Assembly: GCF_031143425.1 (NCBI RefSeq)
Contig: NC_090448.1
Span: 534,086,313 to 534,150,312 of the forward strand
DNA length: 64,000 bases
Source: Pleurodeles waltl
Taxonomy: Eukaryota > Chordata > Amphibia > Caudata > Salamandridae
Direction of reading: 5' to 3'
Each line of letters starts with the position of its first letter. Position 1 is the first letter of the stretch. Positions 45,075 through 56,899 of the stretch are shown piece after piece. The notes under the pieces are model-generated. The model was not told where the DNA came from and searched no databases. It was given only the letters and a program-made list of their open reading frames with translations. The position numbers were made by a program, and so were the translations under genes.

Positions 45075-45803
45075 CCTGGGGAGTGCAAAGCAACAGTCTC
45101 TCAAGTCTCTACAGTGGGTGGGTTGCCCACTGCTATATCCTGGGGAGTTCAAAGCCACAGTCTCTCAAGTCTCTACAGTGGGTGGGTTGCCCACTGCTAT
45201 ATCTTGGGGAGTGCAAAGCCACAGTCTCTCAAGTCTCTACAGTGGGTGGGTTGTCCACTGCTATATCCTGGGGAGTGCAAAGCCACAGTCTCTCAAGTGG
45301 ATAACATTCTCCACTGGTTTCTGGAGGGGGCTTTGTGCCCAGAGTGCTTCATCCTGCCAAGGACTGGGGTAGTGGATGCTGTTCTCCACTGGTTCTGGAG
45401 TGGGCTTGATGCCCACAGTGCTTCATCCTGCCAAGGACTGAGGTAGTGGATGTGATACTCCACTGGTTCTGGAGGGGGCTTTGTGCCCAGAGTGCTTCAT
45501 CCTGCCAAGGACTGATGTAGTGGATGTGATACTCCACTGGTTCTGGAGGGGGCTTTGTGCCCAGAGTGCTTCATCCTACCAAGAACTGAGGTAGTGGATG
45601 TGATACTCCACTGGTTCTGGAGGGGGCTTGGTGCCCAGAGTGCTTCATCTTGCCAAGGACTGAGGTAGTGGATGTGATACTCCACTGGTTCTGGAGGGGG
45701 CTTTGTGCCCAGAGTGTTTCATCCTGCCAAAGACTGGGGTAGTGGATGCTGTTCTCCACTGGTTCTGGAGGGGGCTGGGTGCCCAGAGTGCTTCATCCTG
45801 CCC
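45075..45803. repeat. tandem repeats (64-bp x4, 74-bp x7) in H2
   Basis: 64-bp units start at 45075, 45139, 45203 and 45267. 74-bp units start at 45310, 45384, 45459, 45533, 45607, 45681 and 45755. They are the same unit types as at 7978-8345 in H1 but more numerous, and lie just 3' of MybA. Confidence 0.9.
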
Positions 45804-45837
45804 GTGGCGACCTCAGTAGCGTCGGAATCATTGGCGC

Positions 45838-48522
45838 TCACTGGCCTGCGGTGCTGCTGGCGGCGGTGTCCTGGGCAGCAGGGATGGTGGTGGCGGTGTC
45901 CTGTTCAGCGGAGCTGCTGGCGGCAGTGTCCTGGGCAGCGGTGCTGCTGGCGGCGGTGTCCTGGGCAGCGGGGCTGGTGGCGGCGGTGTCCTGGGCAGCG
46001 GTGCTGCTGGCGGCGGTGTCGTGGCAAGCGGTGCTGCTGGCGGCAGTATCCTGGTCAGCGGTGCTGCTGGCGGTCTTGTCCGCCGTGCAGATCTTCCCAG
46101 ACTTGCCGGTTTTACTGTGCCCCTTCCCCACCTTGGATGGTGGCACAGCTGTCTCCACACCCCCAACTGTACCCCTGGGAGCGGCTTTGGTGGCTGATTT
46201 CTTTCCCCTCTCCCGCCGGGCACTGGACAACTTTTTATGCTTTACAGGTGGGGGACTGTCCGTGCTCTGGCTCCTTGCCACACTGGCTGCCCTGCTGCCT
46301 GGCACACTCCAGAAGCCGGTTACTACTGGCACCACTGGTCCCGCAGATGTTGTGGCAGAGGTGCTGGGTTGGGAACTGGAGAGTCGGGCCCTAGGAGACT
46401 GAAGGGGTGGGGGAGGTGAGGGAAAGAGGTCAAGGTTGGACAGGAAAAGTTTCTTAGGAACACTGGGACGGGTAGATGGAGGGGGTTTGGGAGTGGAGGA
46501 AGAGGTAGTGGTTGTAGGAGGTGTACGTTTGGTGACTTTGGGTAAAGGTGCATGGGCTGGAGGCTGTCGTGAGGTGGATGGCTGTCGGGTGGGTGAGTGG
46601 CTGCTTTTGTGTACCTTGGGAGGTGGCCTCACAGACACACTGGGAGAGGACACAGGGGACATGTGAATGGTAGTGGGGGTGATGTCTGCACGTGAGCGGG
46701 GTGTGGTGGTGGGTGTGCTGGTGATGGACGTAGTGGCTGAGGATGTAGTGCATGCAGGTGTGAGTGGAGACGAGACAGGGAGGGAGGAGGGAGACGAGGA
46801 GGAGGGGAACACAGTGGAGGCAGTGGACGTTGGTGTGTCTGCATGTGTGTGATGCTTGCGTGAGTGCCTGTGGGATGTGTGGTGCTTATGTTTGCCAGAG
46901 CTTCCCTTGTGTATTGAGGTGTGTGCATGCTGGTATGATGGTGTGCTTGGGATAGGCTGAGGTACAGGGGTTTGGGTCTGGGTGGAGGAAGTTGGAGGGG
47001 GAGGCTAGAGACAGGGACAATGGCTGCCATCAGTGCTGAGGCCAGAGTCTGAAAAGCTTGCTGATGGGCTGCCTGACCAGAGTGAATGCCCTCCAGGTAT
47101 GCATTGGTTTGTTGCAACTGCCTCTCTACACCCTGGATGGCATTCAAAATGGTAGGCTGCCCAACAGTGAGGGACCTGAGGAGGTCAATGGCCTCCTCAC
47201 TGAGGGCAGCAGGGGTGACAGGGGCAGGGGCTGAGGTGCCTGGGGCGAAGGAGATGCCCACCTCCCTGGGTGAGCAGCACGGGGCAAACGTTGAGGGGCT
47301 GCTGGGAGGGCGGTGCTGGTAGGGGGGGTGGCGGCTATACCTGTAGATGCGGGGGGCACAGATGGGCCCGCCACCGCAAGGGAGCTCCCATCAGAGTAGG
47401 AGTCCGTTTTGGTGGTGTCAGCTCCTGTCCCTGCTGTGGAGCTCCCCTCGCCCTCCGTCATACTAGTAAATTCAGACTCCGTAGTGTCGCCCTCCAGGGC
47501 CATGTGGGAGGCAGCTCCCTTCTGCTCCGGTGCTACTGCTGCTCTGCCTGATGATGCTAATGCACACAAGAACAGGGAGACCACAAAAAGGGGGGGGGGG
47601 GCGACAGAAGAAAGATATGTTGAGTGCGTGCAATACCGCTACTGTTGGCGGACACTACAGACATAGAAGCCCCCTGCACTACGCCGCGCACTTGGAGTTC
47701 CCTATTCATTCCCAGGGACATGGGTTACAAGGCTATGCACGATTACTGCACACATGGATGTCACAGGAGCCTGACTACGTGTAGTTGACAATGTACACAG
47801 GTGGGGTGGGGTGCCACAGGGCCTGCCTTAAGAAGGGTCCTTGCCTACTAAACTCGCCCTGGCCTAGGGGAACCCACAGCCCACCTCCCCTTTGACACCT
47901 ACAATGTGCGCTGAATCAGCAGAATGAGAGTGTACTCACCCCCTTTTGGCTGCTGTGATGCCCTCAAGCGCCCATCCAACTCCGTATGCGCCATCGCCAG
48001 GATCCTGAACATCAGGGGGGTCATGGTGCGATGGGCACCCCTCCCACGTTGGGAGGCCATCCCCAGCTGGGCTTCCGCCGTCTTCTTGCTCCAGCGGCGA
48101 ATGTCCTCCCATCTTTTCTGGCAGTGGGTGCTCCGTCTGTGGTAGACCCCCAGGGTCCGGACTTCCGTGGCGATGGCACGCCAAATGTCCTTCTTCTGGT
48201 GGGCGCTGACCTACAGGAATAGTATAGGGAAAAAAGAGAAGTTATTACCGTCCGCACCGTCACAGTCATTGGCCCGCATCCCTACCCTTGCCATGACACA
48301 CATGCACTCACCGTCGTTTCATGCGCGCCTCATTCTCACCCCCCCTATCTTTCATCCACACCACTCCACACAGGCATTGCCCATACAGCATGCTCACAGT
48401 GTACTTACCTGTTTGTCTGGAGGACCGTAGAGTAGCGTGTACTGGGGAAGGACCCCATCTACGAGTTTCTCCAACTCCTCCGTGCTGAAGACAGGGGCCC
48501 TTTCCCCAGACACACGAGCCAT
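45838..48522 (-). pseudogene. H2 MybA with decapeptide-repeat tail, frameshifted
   Basis: Exon 1 is 48522-48409 (MARVSGERAPVF.., 38 codons), exon 2 is 48210-47940 (271 nt) and exon 3 runs from 47547 to 45838. All splice sites are canonical and equivalent to H1. The Myb/SANT domain in exons 1-2 reads through. In exon 3, frameshifts near 47268 and 47005 break the frame before the Ser/Thr/Pro tail, which then stays open to 45838. The tail ends in about eight copies of an AAQDTAASST-like decapeptide. The KHKKLSSARRERGKK stretch is a likely nuclear localisation signal. Confidence 0.8.
45845..46080 (-). repeat. 30-bp coding tandem repeat, about 8 copies
   Basis: The core is GGCGGTGTCCTGGGCAGCGG on the plus strand. 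On the minus strand each unit encodes ten residues (AAQDTAASST-like) at the C-terminus of H2 MybA. Some units are degenerate. Confidence 0.85.
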
Positions 48523-48659
48523 TGTCTCTTCCAGACTGAAGTCACAGCAGCACTTGCAGTGTAGGTCCTCTCCTGTCGAAGATCAGGACTCAAGTGATTG
48601 AACAGAGAGAAAATGACGGTCATGTCTGCGGCGGTGCGTACCGTCACCGCCGGCGTACA

Positions 48660-48710
48660 TCGTCATTGGCTCCTGTGATCCATAGGGTCCAATGTTAACC
48701 AATGCAGGAT
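48660..48710 (-). promoter_or_regulatory. CCAAT cluster upstream of H2 MybA
   Basis: It contains ATTGGCTCC..CCATAGGGTCCAATGTTAACCAATGC, nearly identical to the H1 block. Confidence 0.45.
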
Positions 48711-50373
48711 TGCGCCGGGGTCTTCGACCGCCTACCGCGACGGTGTACAACGCCAGCGCAGTTACCTCATATACCATTGTTCCACTTTACAGGTCAGGCA
48801 GCTGCCATTTAATGGGCCCACATGGCATTATTTTGGACTGCGTCACACATATCTAGGCCTTGCCTAAACACTCATACAGGCATATGTCGATTCGCTAATA
48901 TTTCTGAGTATGCTGTGTTTACGGACCTCAGAGTTGGTTGACTCTCTACTCGCTGTTCTCCTCCATAGGCACCGTCCGCTGGGGCATGTGAGGAGATGGC
49001 GGCATCCTCCGGTGTACAGACCGCTGGTGGACCTGTCGACAATGGAGGAGCGACATGTGATCATCACCTACAGGCTTGATTGTGCCGCAATCCAGGAACT
49101 GTGTGCCCAGTTGGAGCCAGACCTGATGTCAGCTATCCGCCATCCCACAGGAATCCCCCCTCAAGTGCAGGTGCTGTCAGTACTCCATTTCCTAGCAAGT
49201 AGGTCATTTCAAACTACAGTGGCCATTGCATCAGGGATGTCCCAGTCTATGTTTTCCAACGTATTGTCTGCCCTGCTGAAACACATGCAGAGCTACATTG
49301 TTTTCCCTTAGGTGGAGGATTTGCCTACAGTGAAAGGTGATTTATATGCCCTGGGACATATCCCCAACATCATAGGTGTCATTGATGGGACACATGTGGC
49401 CTTGGCCCCCCCCACAGGAGTGAACAGGTGTACAGAAACCGGAAGAGTTACCATTCGATGTATGTGCAGATGGTGTGTTTGGCAGACCAGTACATCTCCC
49501 ATGTGAACGCCAAATTCCCTGGCTCAATGCATGACGCTTACATTTTGATAAATAGCAGCATCCCTTATGTGATGGGGCAACTCCAGAGGCACCGTGTGTT
49601 GCTATTAGGTGAGGACATGGACCCTATACAGTGTGACTAGGTGTCTGGGTCTGGGGTTGTCCCTAAGGGTTAGTGTGTGTCTAACAGTTGTCCCTCAACA
49701 TTTGCAGGTGACTCTGGCTACCCCAACCTGTCATGGTTACTGACCCCAGTGAGGAATCCCAGGACAAGAGCAGAGGAACGCTACAATGAGGCCCATGGGT
49801 GAACTAGGAGGGTTATAGAGAGGACCTTCGGCCTCCTGAAGGCCAGGTTCCGGTGCCAGGTGGTTCCCTATTCTACTCACCAAAGAAGGTGCGCCAGATC
49901 ATCGTGGCCTGCTGTATGCTTCACAACTTGGCTTTGCGACGACAGGTGCCTTTTCTGCAGGAGGATGGTCCAGATGGAGGTGTTGTGGCAGCTGTGGAGC
50001 CTGTGGACAGTGAAGACGAGGAAGCTGAAGAAGAGGACTTAGATAACACGAACACGGTGATCCTGCAATACTACCAGTGAGACACAGGTAAGAAGACAAC
50101 ACAGCCTGCTACATCTGATTTAATTCTACTACCTCTCATCTGTCTGTTTTTTTTCACCCATTGTATGGTCACTGAGCTGTCACTTTCCCTTATGATTTCA
50201 CAGATGTGGGTCCCACTGTGTGACATCTGCTTTGTTTCCGCATGGACTAGTGCTGTGTGAAATAGGTATGTTGACATTACATTTGATATAGCATTTTGCC
50301 ACTGTTATTGGAAATACACATTTTCGAAAGCACAGACTGACTCCAGATTGTTTTTTGATTTAAGGGTGTTTAT

Positions 50374-52080
50374 TTAAGTGCTCAATAGTGGAGGGGGTTG
50401 TAAAATGGTCAGGGGTGATGGTGGAGGAATGTCCATGGCAGAGTCCAGACTATTAGTCTCACAGGTGCATTGTCCAAAGGGGCATAGGAAGTGGAGCTGG
50501 GGCAGTTTAAGTATGGACAGGGTGACAAAGTGGGACAGAAAGATGACAATCAGCTTGGTCTCATTTCTTGGCGGGGTCTTGGCATTGTTCTCTGTCTTTG
50601 TCCTGGATCTCAGGGACCGTTTGCAGGGTGGTCCTCCATCTGCAGGGGGTGGGGTGCTGGTGTGGTGGTCCTGTGGCGGTGCCTCCTGTCCACTAGCACC
50701 GGCGGAGGTGGTGGGCAGTTCATCGTCTAGGCTAGTGTCAGGGGCCCCTTGCTGTGCCACAGTGTCCCTCCTGGTGTTGACGAGTTCCTTCAGCACAACT
50801 ACAATGGTGCCCAGGGTGGAATTGATGGATTTTAGTTCCTCCCTGAACCCCATATGCTGTTCCTCCTGCAGCCGCTGGGTCTCCTGAAACTTGGCCAGTA
50901 CTGTTGCCATCGTCTCCTGGGAATGGTGGTAGGCTCCCATGATGTTGGAGAGGGCCTCGTGGAGAGTGGGTTCCCTGGGTCTGTCCTCCTCCTGTCGCAC
51001 AGCAGCCCTCCCAGTTCCCCTGTGTTCCTGGGCCTCTGCCTCCTGAACCGTCTGCCCACTACCACTGCCCACAGGTCCCTGGTGTTGTTGGGGTGGTGGG
51101 TTAGCCTGGGTTCCCTGTAGTGGTGGACACACTGCTGATTGAAGTGTCCTGGGGACAGAGGTATGGGCCCGCTGGGTGGGTGCTGCGCTAGTGTTTCCAG
51201 AAGGGGCAAGCTCTGTAGTGGCCTGTGTCAGGGGAACTGACTGTCCCGAGGTCACAGATGGGCCGGGCTGGTCATCTAGATCCAGTTGGACAGAGCTGCT
51301 GTCATCACTGTGGGCCTCTTCTGTGGGTGGAGTGGACATATCTGGACCCTCCTGTCCGGTGACGTTGGGTAGAGGTCCTGCAGGGGTGTAAAGGCATGAT
51401 TATTGCATCTCTGAGTGCCATGGTGTGCAATGGGTGGGTGACCGTGTACCCCAGTGCTTGCATTCCTGTGTAGGACCTTGTGTGATAATGGTTTAGGGGG
51501 GTGTATGGGTATGTGTAGTGGCCATGCATTGGTGATGGGTGTCCATGCTTTGGTGTTACTTGCAGGGCTTGAGTTTGGGATGTGTGGTTTGTGATATTGG
51601 GACATACGTGAGGAGTTGGAGTGATGGGGGTGTGGGCGAGGGTGGGGGTATGTGATAGCATGCTGGTGGGTGGGGAATGTAATAGTTAAGATCTGACTTA
51701 CCAGAGTACATTCCTCCAGCTACTCCTGCGAGGCCCTCAGGATGCAGTATAGCCAAGACCGGCTCCTCCCATGTTGTTAGTTGTGGGGGAGGAGGTGGGG
51801 GTCCGCCGCCAGTCCTCTGAACCGCGATGTGGCGTCTTGAGACCACAGAACGCACCTTCCCCCGTAGGTCGTTCCACCTCTTCCTGATGTCATCCCTAGT
51901 TCTTCGGTGCTGTCCCACTCTGTTGACCCTGTCCACGATTCTTCGCCATAGCTCCATCTTCCTAGCTATGGTGGTGTGCTGCACCTGTGATCCGAATAGC
52001 TGTGGTTCTACCCAGATGATTTCCTCCACCATGACCCTGAGCTCCTCCTCAGAGAACCTGGGGTGTCTTTGCGGTGCCAT
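50374..52080 (-). CDS. H2 MybB: Myb/SANT-like accessory protein, near-intact
   Basis: Exon 1 is 52080-51702 (donor GTAAGT) and exon 2 is 51377-50374 (acceptor CACCCCTGCAG). They join in frame to 460 residues without a stop. An N-terminal trihelix/Myb-SANT domain covers residues 8-85 (FSEEELRVMVEE.., KMELWRRIVDRV, DDIRKRWNDLRGKVRS), followed by a PPPPPP linker, an acidic Ser-rich stretch, a coiled coil (QETQRLQEEQHMGFREELKSI) and a basic KRSLRSRTK motif. The layout resembles NAIF1, a domesticated Harbinger Myb-like partner. Compared with H1 and H4, a one-base deletion near 50570 changes the last residues and adds about 50 out-of-family residues. It is convergent with the transposase. It could act in trans with the H1 transposase (inference). 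Confidence 0.8.
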
Positions 52081-53103
52081 GGGGTAGTGTGGGTGATGTG
52101 TGGGGTGGTGTGTGTTGTGATGTGTGGGGTGATATTTAGAGGTGTGTTGTGTGAGGTGCGTGGATGTTGTGTGAGTGATGGTGTTGAGTGCCTGTGGATG
52201 CTAGTTTGTAGATGGTGGTGTCTCTCTCTGGCCCTCAGTCGCAATTGTGGTCGTAAGGGTTTGTGGGTGATGTGGGTGTGTGTTTTAAATTGTATTGGAT
52301 GTGTGGGAGTGGTGTGTGTATGTGTATCAGGTGTGTGTGTTTGGAATTGTCCAATGTGGTTGTGTTTTGTATATGTGTGTGTATTTTGAGTGGATTCGTG
52401 GCTCATGATAGTGTGGGCGTATTACTGTTGGCGTGACGCTGGAGGTTTTGTTATCGCTAGTTTATCACTGACCTTTGGTGTGGCGGACTTGTGTGTGTGT
52501 TTGGATTTTGGCGGATTCCGAGCTGTGGGTCATAATGACCGTGGCGGAATTCCGCGGCGGTGTGATGGTGGTGTTCTGCGCGGCGGTAAGCGGCTTTTAC
52601 CGCCAATGTTGCAATGACCCCCTATATGTCCTACCTTAACCATAAGCTGCAGCCTGCCCTTGGGGCTACCTAGGGCCTACCTTAGGGGTGTCTGACATGT
52701 AAGAAAAGGGAAGGTTTAGGCCTGGCATGTGGGTACACTTGCCAAGTCGAATTTACAGTTAAAACTGCTCACACAGACACTGCAGTGGCAGGTCTGAGAC
52801 ACGATTACAGAGCTACTTATGTGGGTGGCACAACCAGTGCTGCAGGCCCACTAGTAGCATTTGATTTACAGGCCCTGGCACCTCTAGTGTGCTTTACTAG
52901 GGACTTACTAGTAAATCAAATATGCCAATCGAGGATAAACCAATCAACATTACAAGTACACAGAGAGTATATGCACTTTAGCACTGGTTAGCAGTGGTAA
53001 AGGGCTTAGAGTTCGAAAGCCAACAGCAACAGGTCAGAAAAAATAGGAGGCAGGAGGCAAAAAGATTGGGGATGACCCTGCATAAGCAAAAAAGTCCAAC
53101 ACT

Positions 53104-53220
53104 ACCTGTTTAAAAAAAATACATATTTGAAATACATGACATACTCCAAATAGATTTTTGTCAAAGGGTGTTTATTGAAGTGCTAACATATAGGGGAAAG
53201 TGCAATGGGATGGGGTGATG
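53104..53220. repeat. right copy of 117-bp duplication flanking A2
   Basis: Matches 42512-42629 with two differences. H4 sequence (3' end of MybB) continues directly from it. Confidence 0.9.
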
Positions 53221-53361
53221 ATGGAGGAAAGTCCAGGGTATTGTTCCAGTCTGTTTGTAGCACAGGCGCATTGTCCAAAGGGGACATAGGAAGGAGAGCA
53301 ACCGCTGTTTAAGGTGGACAGGGTGACTGAGTAGGACACAAGGGGGACAATCAGGAGAGTC

Positions 53362-54902
53362 TCATTTCCTGGTGGGGGTCTTGGCAAGTGTCTCTGGCTT
53401 CTGTCTGGATCGCAGTGAACGTTTGCGGGGTGGTTCACCTTCTGTAGGGGGAGGGGTGCTGGTGGCCTGTGAGTCCTGTGGTGGGGCCTCCTGTCCACTA
53501 GCAGTAGCGGAGGTGGAAGGCTGTTCAGATGTCTGGCTAGTGACAGGGGCCCACTGTTGTGTGACTGTCTCCCTCATAATATTGGCCATATCTGCCAGCA
53601 CCCCTGCTATGGAGATCAGGGTGTTGTTGATGGCCTGCAAGTCCTCCCTGATCCCCTTGTACTGTCCCTCCTGCAGCCACCTGTTCTCCTGCACATTGTC
53701 CAGGATCTGGACCATCATGTCCTGGGAATGTTGGTAGGCTCCCAGGATCTCTGCACGTGCCTCCTGGAGAGTTGGTTCCCTGGGCCTGTCCTCCCCCTGG
53801 GGCACAGCAGTCCTCCCAGTTTCCCTCTATCTCTGTCCCCTGAACTGTGTGCCCACTGCCACTGACCTCAGGTCCCTGATTGTCTTGGGGGTGAGGTGTG
53901 CCCTGGGGACCCAATAGAGGTGAACACACTGCTGATTGACGTGTCCTGGGGACAGAGGTGTGGGTACGCTGGGTGGGTGCTGTGGTGGTGTTTCCTGATG
54001 GGAAGGCTCTGTGGTGGTGTGTGACTGGGCCTGGGTAACCGGCTGTCCAGAGGTCCCTGATGTGCCGGGTAGGTCATCCAGATCCTGAAGACCAGAGTTG
54101 CTGTCATCACTGTGGGTCTCTTCTGTTGGGGGACTGGATATTGCTGGCTCCTCCTCTCTGCTGACATTGGCTGGGGTACCTGTGGGGATGTAAATGATGT
54201 GTTATGGTTTCCGTGACTGACATATTGTGCATCCGTGGCTTGCCCTCTTTGGTTGTATTTGGACTGGCAGCTTTCGCTTGTGTACGCTGGTGTATGGTGG
54301 GATGATTAGTTCTCTATAGTGTGCATGCTTTAGTGATGAGTGCCCATGCAGGGCTGTGAGGGGTGTCTATGCATTGGCAAAGAATGCAGGGCTTGATATT
54401 GGGATGAGTGAGATGTGATGGTGGGGTGTGTGGGAAGTGGTGGGGTGATGGGAGTGAGGGGAGGGTGGGGGTATGTGATGGCATGCAGGTAGAGGGGTTT
54501 GAGTAGTAGATAGTGGACTTACCAGAGTCCAGTCCTCCTCCTACTCCAGCTAGGCCCTCAGGATGCAGGATTGCCAAGACTTGATCCTCCCATGCTGTTA
54601 GTTGTGGGGGAGGAGGTGGGGGTCCACTGCCAGTCCTCTGTACAGCGAGCTGTTGTCTTGCTGCAATGGAACGTACCTTCCACCCGTAGGTCGTTCCACC
54701 TCTTCCTGATGTCATCCCTAGTTCTTGGGTGATGTCCCACAGCACTGACCCTGTCCACGATTCTCTGCCATAGCTCCATCTTCCTAGCTATCAATATCTG
54801 CTGCATCTGTGCTCCAAATAACTGTGGCTCTACCCTGATAATTTCCTCCACCATGACCCTTAGCTCCTCCCCTGTGAAACAGGGGTGTCTTTGTGGTGCC
54901 AT
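53362..54902 (-). pseudogene. H4 MybB pseudogene
   Basis: Exon 1 starts at 54902 (MAPQRHPCFTGEELRVMVEE) and reads through KMELWQRIVDRV and DDIRKRWNDLR. A one-base insertion near 54690 then shifts the frame; the true frame resumes with IAARQQLAVQR. A GGTAAGT-type donor is at about 54521. Exon 2 (about 54180 to 53362) keeps the coiled coil and ends KTPTRK, the ancestral C-terminus, but has a shift near 53840. Confidence 0.8.
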
Positions 54903-55468
54903 GGGTATTGTGTGAGGTGTGTTGGTGCGGGTGTGTTGGGTAATGTGTTGGGTGTGTGATGTGGGGTGCGTGAGTAGTGTATAGGTGTGAATAGTGTGTG
55001 GCTCTAGTTGTGTCAGTGGTCTTGGTGTCAGTCTCCTTGCAGTAATTGTTTGTAAAGGGTTGTGGGTAATGTGGGTGTGTGTTTTATAGTGGTGAGGGTG
55101 TGTGTATGGGTGTCAGGTGTGTGTTGTTTGAATTGTCCAGTGTGGTGTTGTTTTGTTTGTGTGTGTCCATTTTGAGTGCGGCGGTATGTACCGTCAATGG
55201 TTTACCACCGTTGAATGTCTGCCTTGGTGATTCGTGTGTCATAATGTGGTGGGCGTTGTTCTGTTGGTGTAGCGTTGCGGGTTTTGATACTGCCAGTTTA
55301 GCACTGACCTTTGGGCTGGCGGATTTGTGCATGTGGCTGAATACTGACGGACTGGTGTGAGTGTGTCATAATATGGTGAACGGATATCTGCTGCGGCAGC
55401 GGTTAAGTTGGTGGCAGTCAGCATGGCGGTAAGTGCGATTTACCGCCAATGTCATAATGAGGGCCTTA

Positions 55469-56899
55469 GTGTCTGGTTTAGTCCTCCTCGTTTACTACTT
55501 TCCCATACATGGATTATTAATTAGCCACAATCTCTTCTGGTATCAGTTTGAACAGGTTCTCTTACTTTGTTTATCCATTCTCTTCAGTGCAGACACAGTC
55601 TTTGTCTTCAAGTGATGGTTCAGCAGCAGGGGGCTGACAATGGGAGTCTGCAAGGAGAGTATCCATAACACAAGCACAAAGAGGGTTATAGCCATCACAC
55701 CTGACAGCTTTCTGCCTTTTGGGAGCAGCACCTCTGTGCTGACAAAAGGCAGACTCAGACCTGAAAGGTGCACCCTGTCTTACAAAAGAAGCCACTGGCT
55801 CTATTTCCCCACACATCCATCCAGAGTAATCGGACTGCTCCAGAAAGGTACAAAAGGCAGGATCACACTAAATTGTCACTTCTGCACTTCTGTTGGGAAC
55901 TATTTCACAGACCTCCAATGATTCATAGCATGTTGCTTCATAAATGTCTCAGGAATGCTACTAATGCATAACTAATAGCAAAAATGGATTCCACTGACAG
56001 ATACTCCTACAGTGCCTACATTCCACTGTCTCATGGTACCATCCACCTGTTGCCTCACAATGTACTAATCATGCAGAACTCTAGGGACAAAGGCCGGTAG
56101 CCCACTTACCAGTGCAGAGAAAAGGTAATAAGGCCTGCCCATATCTGTGATTCAAAAGTGAGCTGCCACGCTTAAGTCAGCCAGCACAAGGACATTAGTC
56201 TCATGGCCAAGGAAGATACAGTTTAAGTGGACCTCAAAACCACAGAACCCTGCTCAGGGTGTTCATTACCAATCCCTAAACCTTAGTCTCAACACACACA
56301 CAAATACACACACACACACACACACACATGCATTATTGTCACAAGTGGAGGCCTAAAAAATTACAGCATACCTTAGAGGTTAGCAGAACATTTTGTTTAC
56401 TTGGTGCTTATCTAGAAAGACACCTATTGCAGTATTTAAGCTCCCACATGCACTACCACACATACAATAGGGAAGGTACACCAACATATATCTATGACTT
56501 TAAATGGGTTATAGGCTATTGCTGGACAGTTGGTGAGAAATTTGGTATAACAGGTATGTTATTTTAAGAGTCAGCTGATGCAATCTATCCTTGGTTTGCC
56601 TTTCCTTAATTTCCCATTTGCAGTATATTTTGGGATACAAATACATTGAACATCTCATTTCATGTATTTGGTTGTATAAGGAAATGTTTCTTTTTACATC
56701 ATCACCGCCAAAGTTTTGGACTGATGCTGCTGGTGTTTTGACTCTAAGAGTGCACGAAGACCTGCTAACCTGACCACAGTGCCAGTGTTCTAAACCATTA
56801 CAAAATGAATGCTGAATTGGCTACCCCAATTGGCATAAATGCCTTACTTGTAAGTCTATAGTATTTGGTACCAAGGGTACTAAGGGCATGTAAGACAGA
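55469..56899. other. spacer with a CA microsatellite
   Basis: No gene recognised. A (CA)n-rich tract lies at 56292-56330. The remainder is ordinary sequence without terminal repeats. Confidence 0.5.

Larger units (their letters stand above)
44507..50080 (+). pseudogene. H2 transposase pseudogene
   Basis: Exon 1 is 44507-44588 with its donor changed from GT to GG. Exon 2 starts at 48969 (acceptor CTCCATAG) and runs to 49608. A 99-bp intron (49609-49707, GTGAGG..TTGCAG) follows, then exon 3 to 50080. Lesions: TAG at 49309-49311, a C-run frameshift near 49410, TGA at 49800-49802, and a deletion near 49858. The D-D-E motifs are recognisable (VIDGTHV, DSGYP, ERTFGLLKARFR). Confidence 0.85.
44178..52622 (+). 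mobile_element. H2: full-length Harbinger transposon in A2
   Basis: It is 8,445 bp long. Ends are GGTGGTCATTACAAC and the complement of GGGGGTCATTGCAAC, flanked by TAT on both sides (44175-44177, 52623-52625). Gene order is as in H1, to which it is close. About 0.8 kb of extra length comes mostly from expanded tandem repeats at 45075-45803 and 45845-46080. Transposase and MybA are broken, and MybB is nearly intact. Confidence 0.9.
42630..53103. mobile_element. A2: LTR-like repeat, split by H2
   Basis: Homologous to A1. The left end starts at GTTACCCC..AAGCAAGGACCCTCAC, about 33 bases inside the A1 left end. The right end finishes with a worn version of the A1 end (AAGTCCAACACTA). Without H2 it is about 2.0 kb (42630-44177, 52623-53103). 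It is flanked not by 5 bp but by a direct duplication of 117-118 bp (42512-42629 and 53104-53220). It has no coding capacity. Confidence 0.7.
37113..55465 (+). mobile_element. H4: Harbinger transposon hosting A2 and H2
   Basis: The right end is the complement of GGCCCTCATTATGAC, identical in type to the H3 MybB end. The left end (GGCTCTCAGTACAAACCTGGC) is degenerate. Flanks are TTT (37110-37112) and TTA (55466-55468), consistent with a worn 3-bp duplication. With the 10.5-kb A2/H2 insertion and its duplicated flank removed, it is about 7.8 kb. Gene order is as in H1: transposase exon 1, MybA (-), transposase catalytic exons, MybB (-). Confidence 0.8.

Noticed and set aside
45310..45803. Evenly spaced repeats resembling a CRISPR array
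   Set aside because: The units are contiguous 74-bp tandem repeats without unique spacers, in a eukaryotic transposon.
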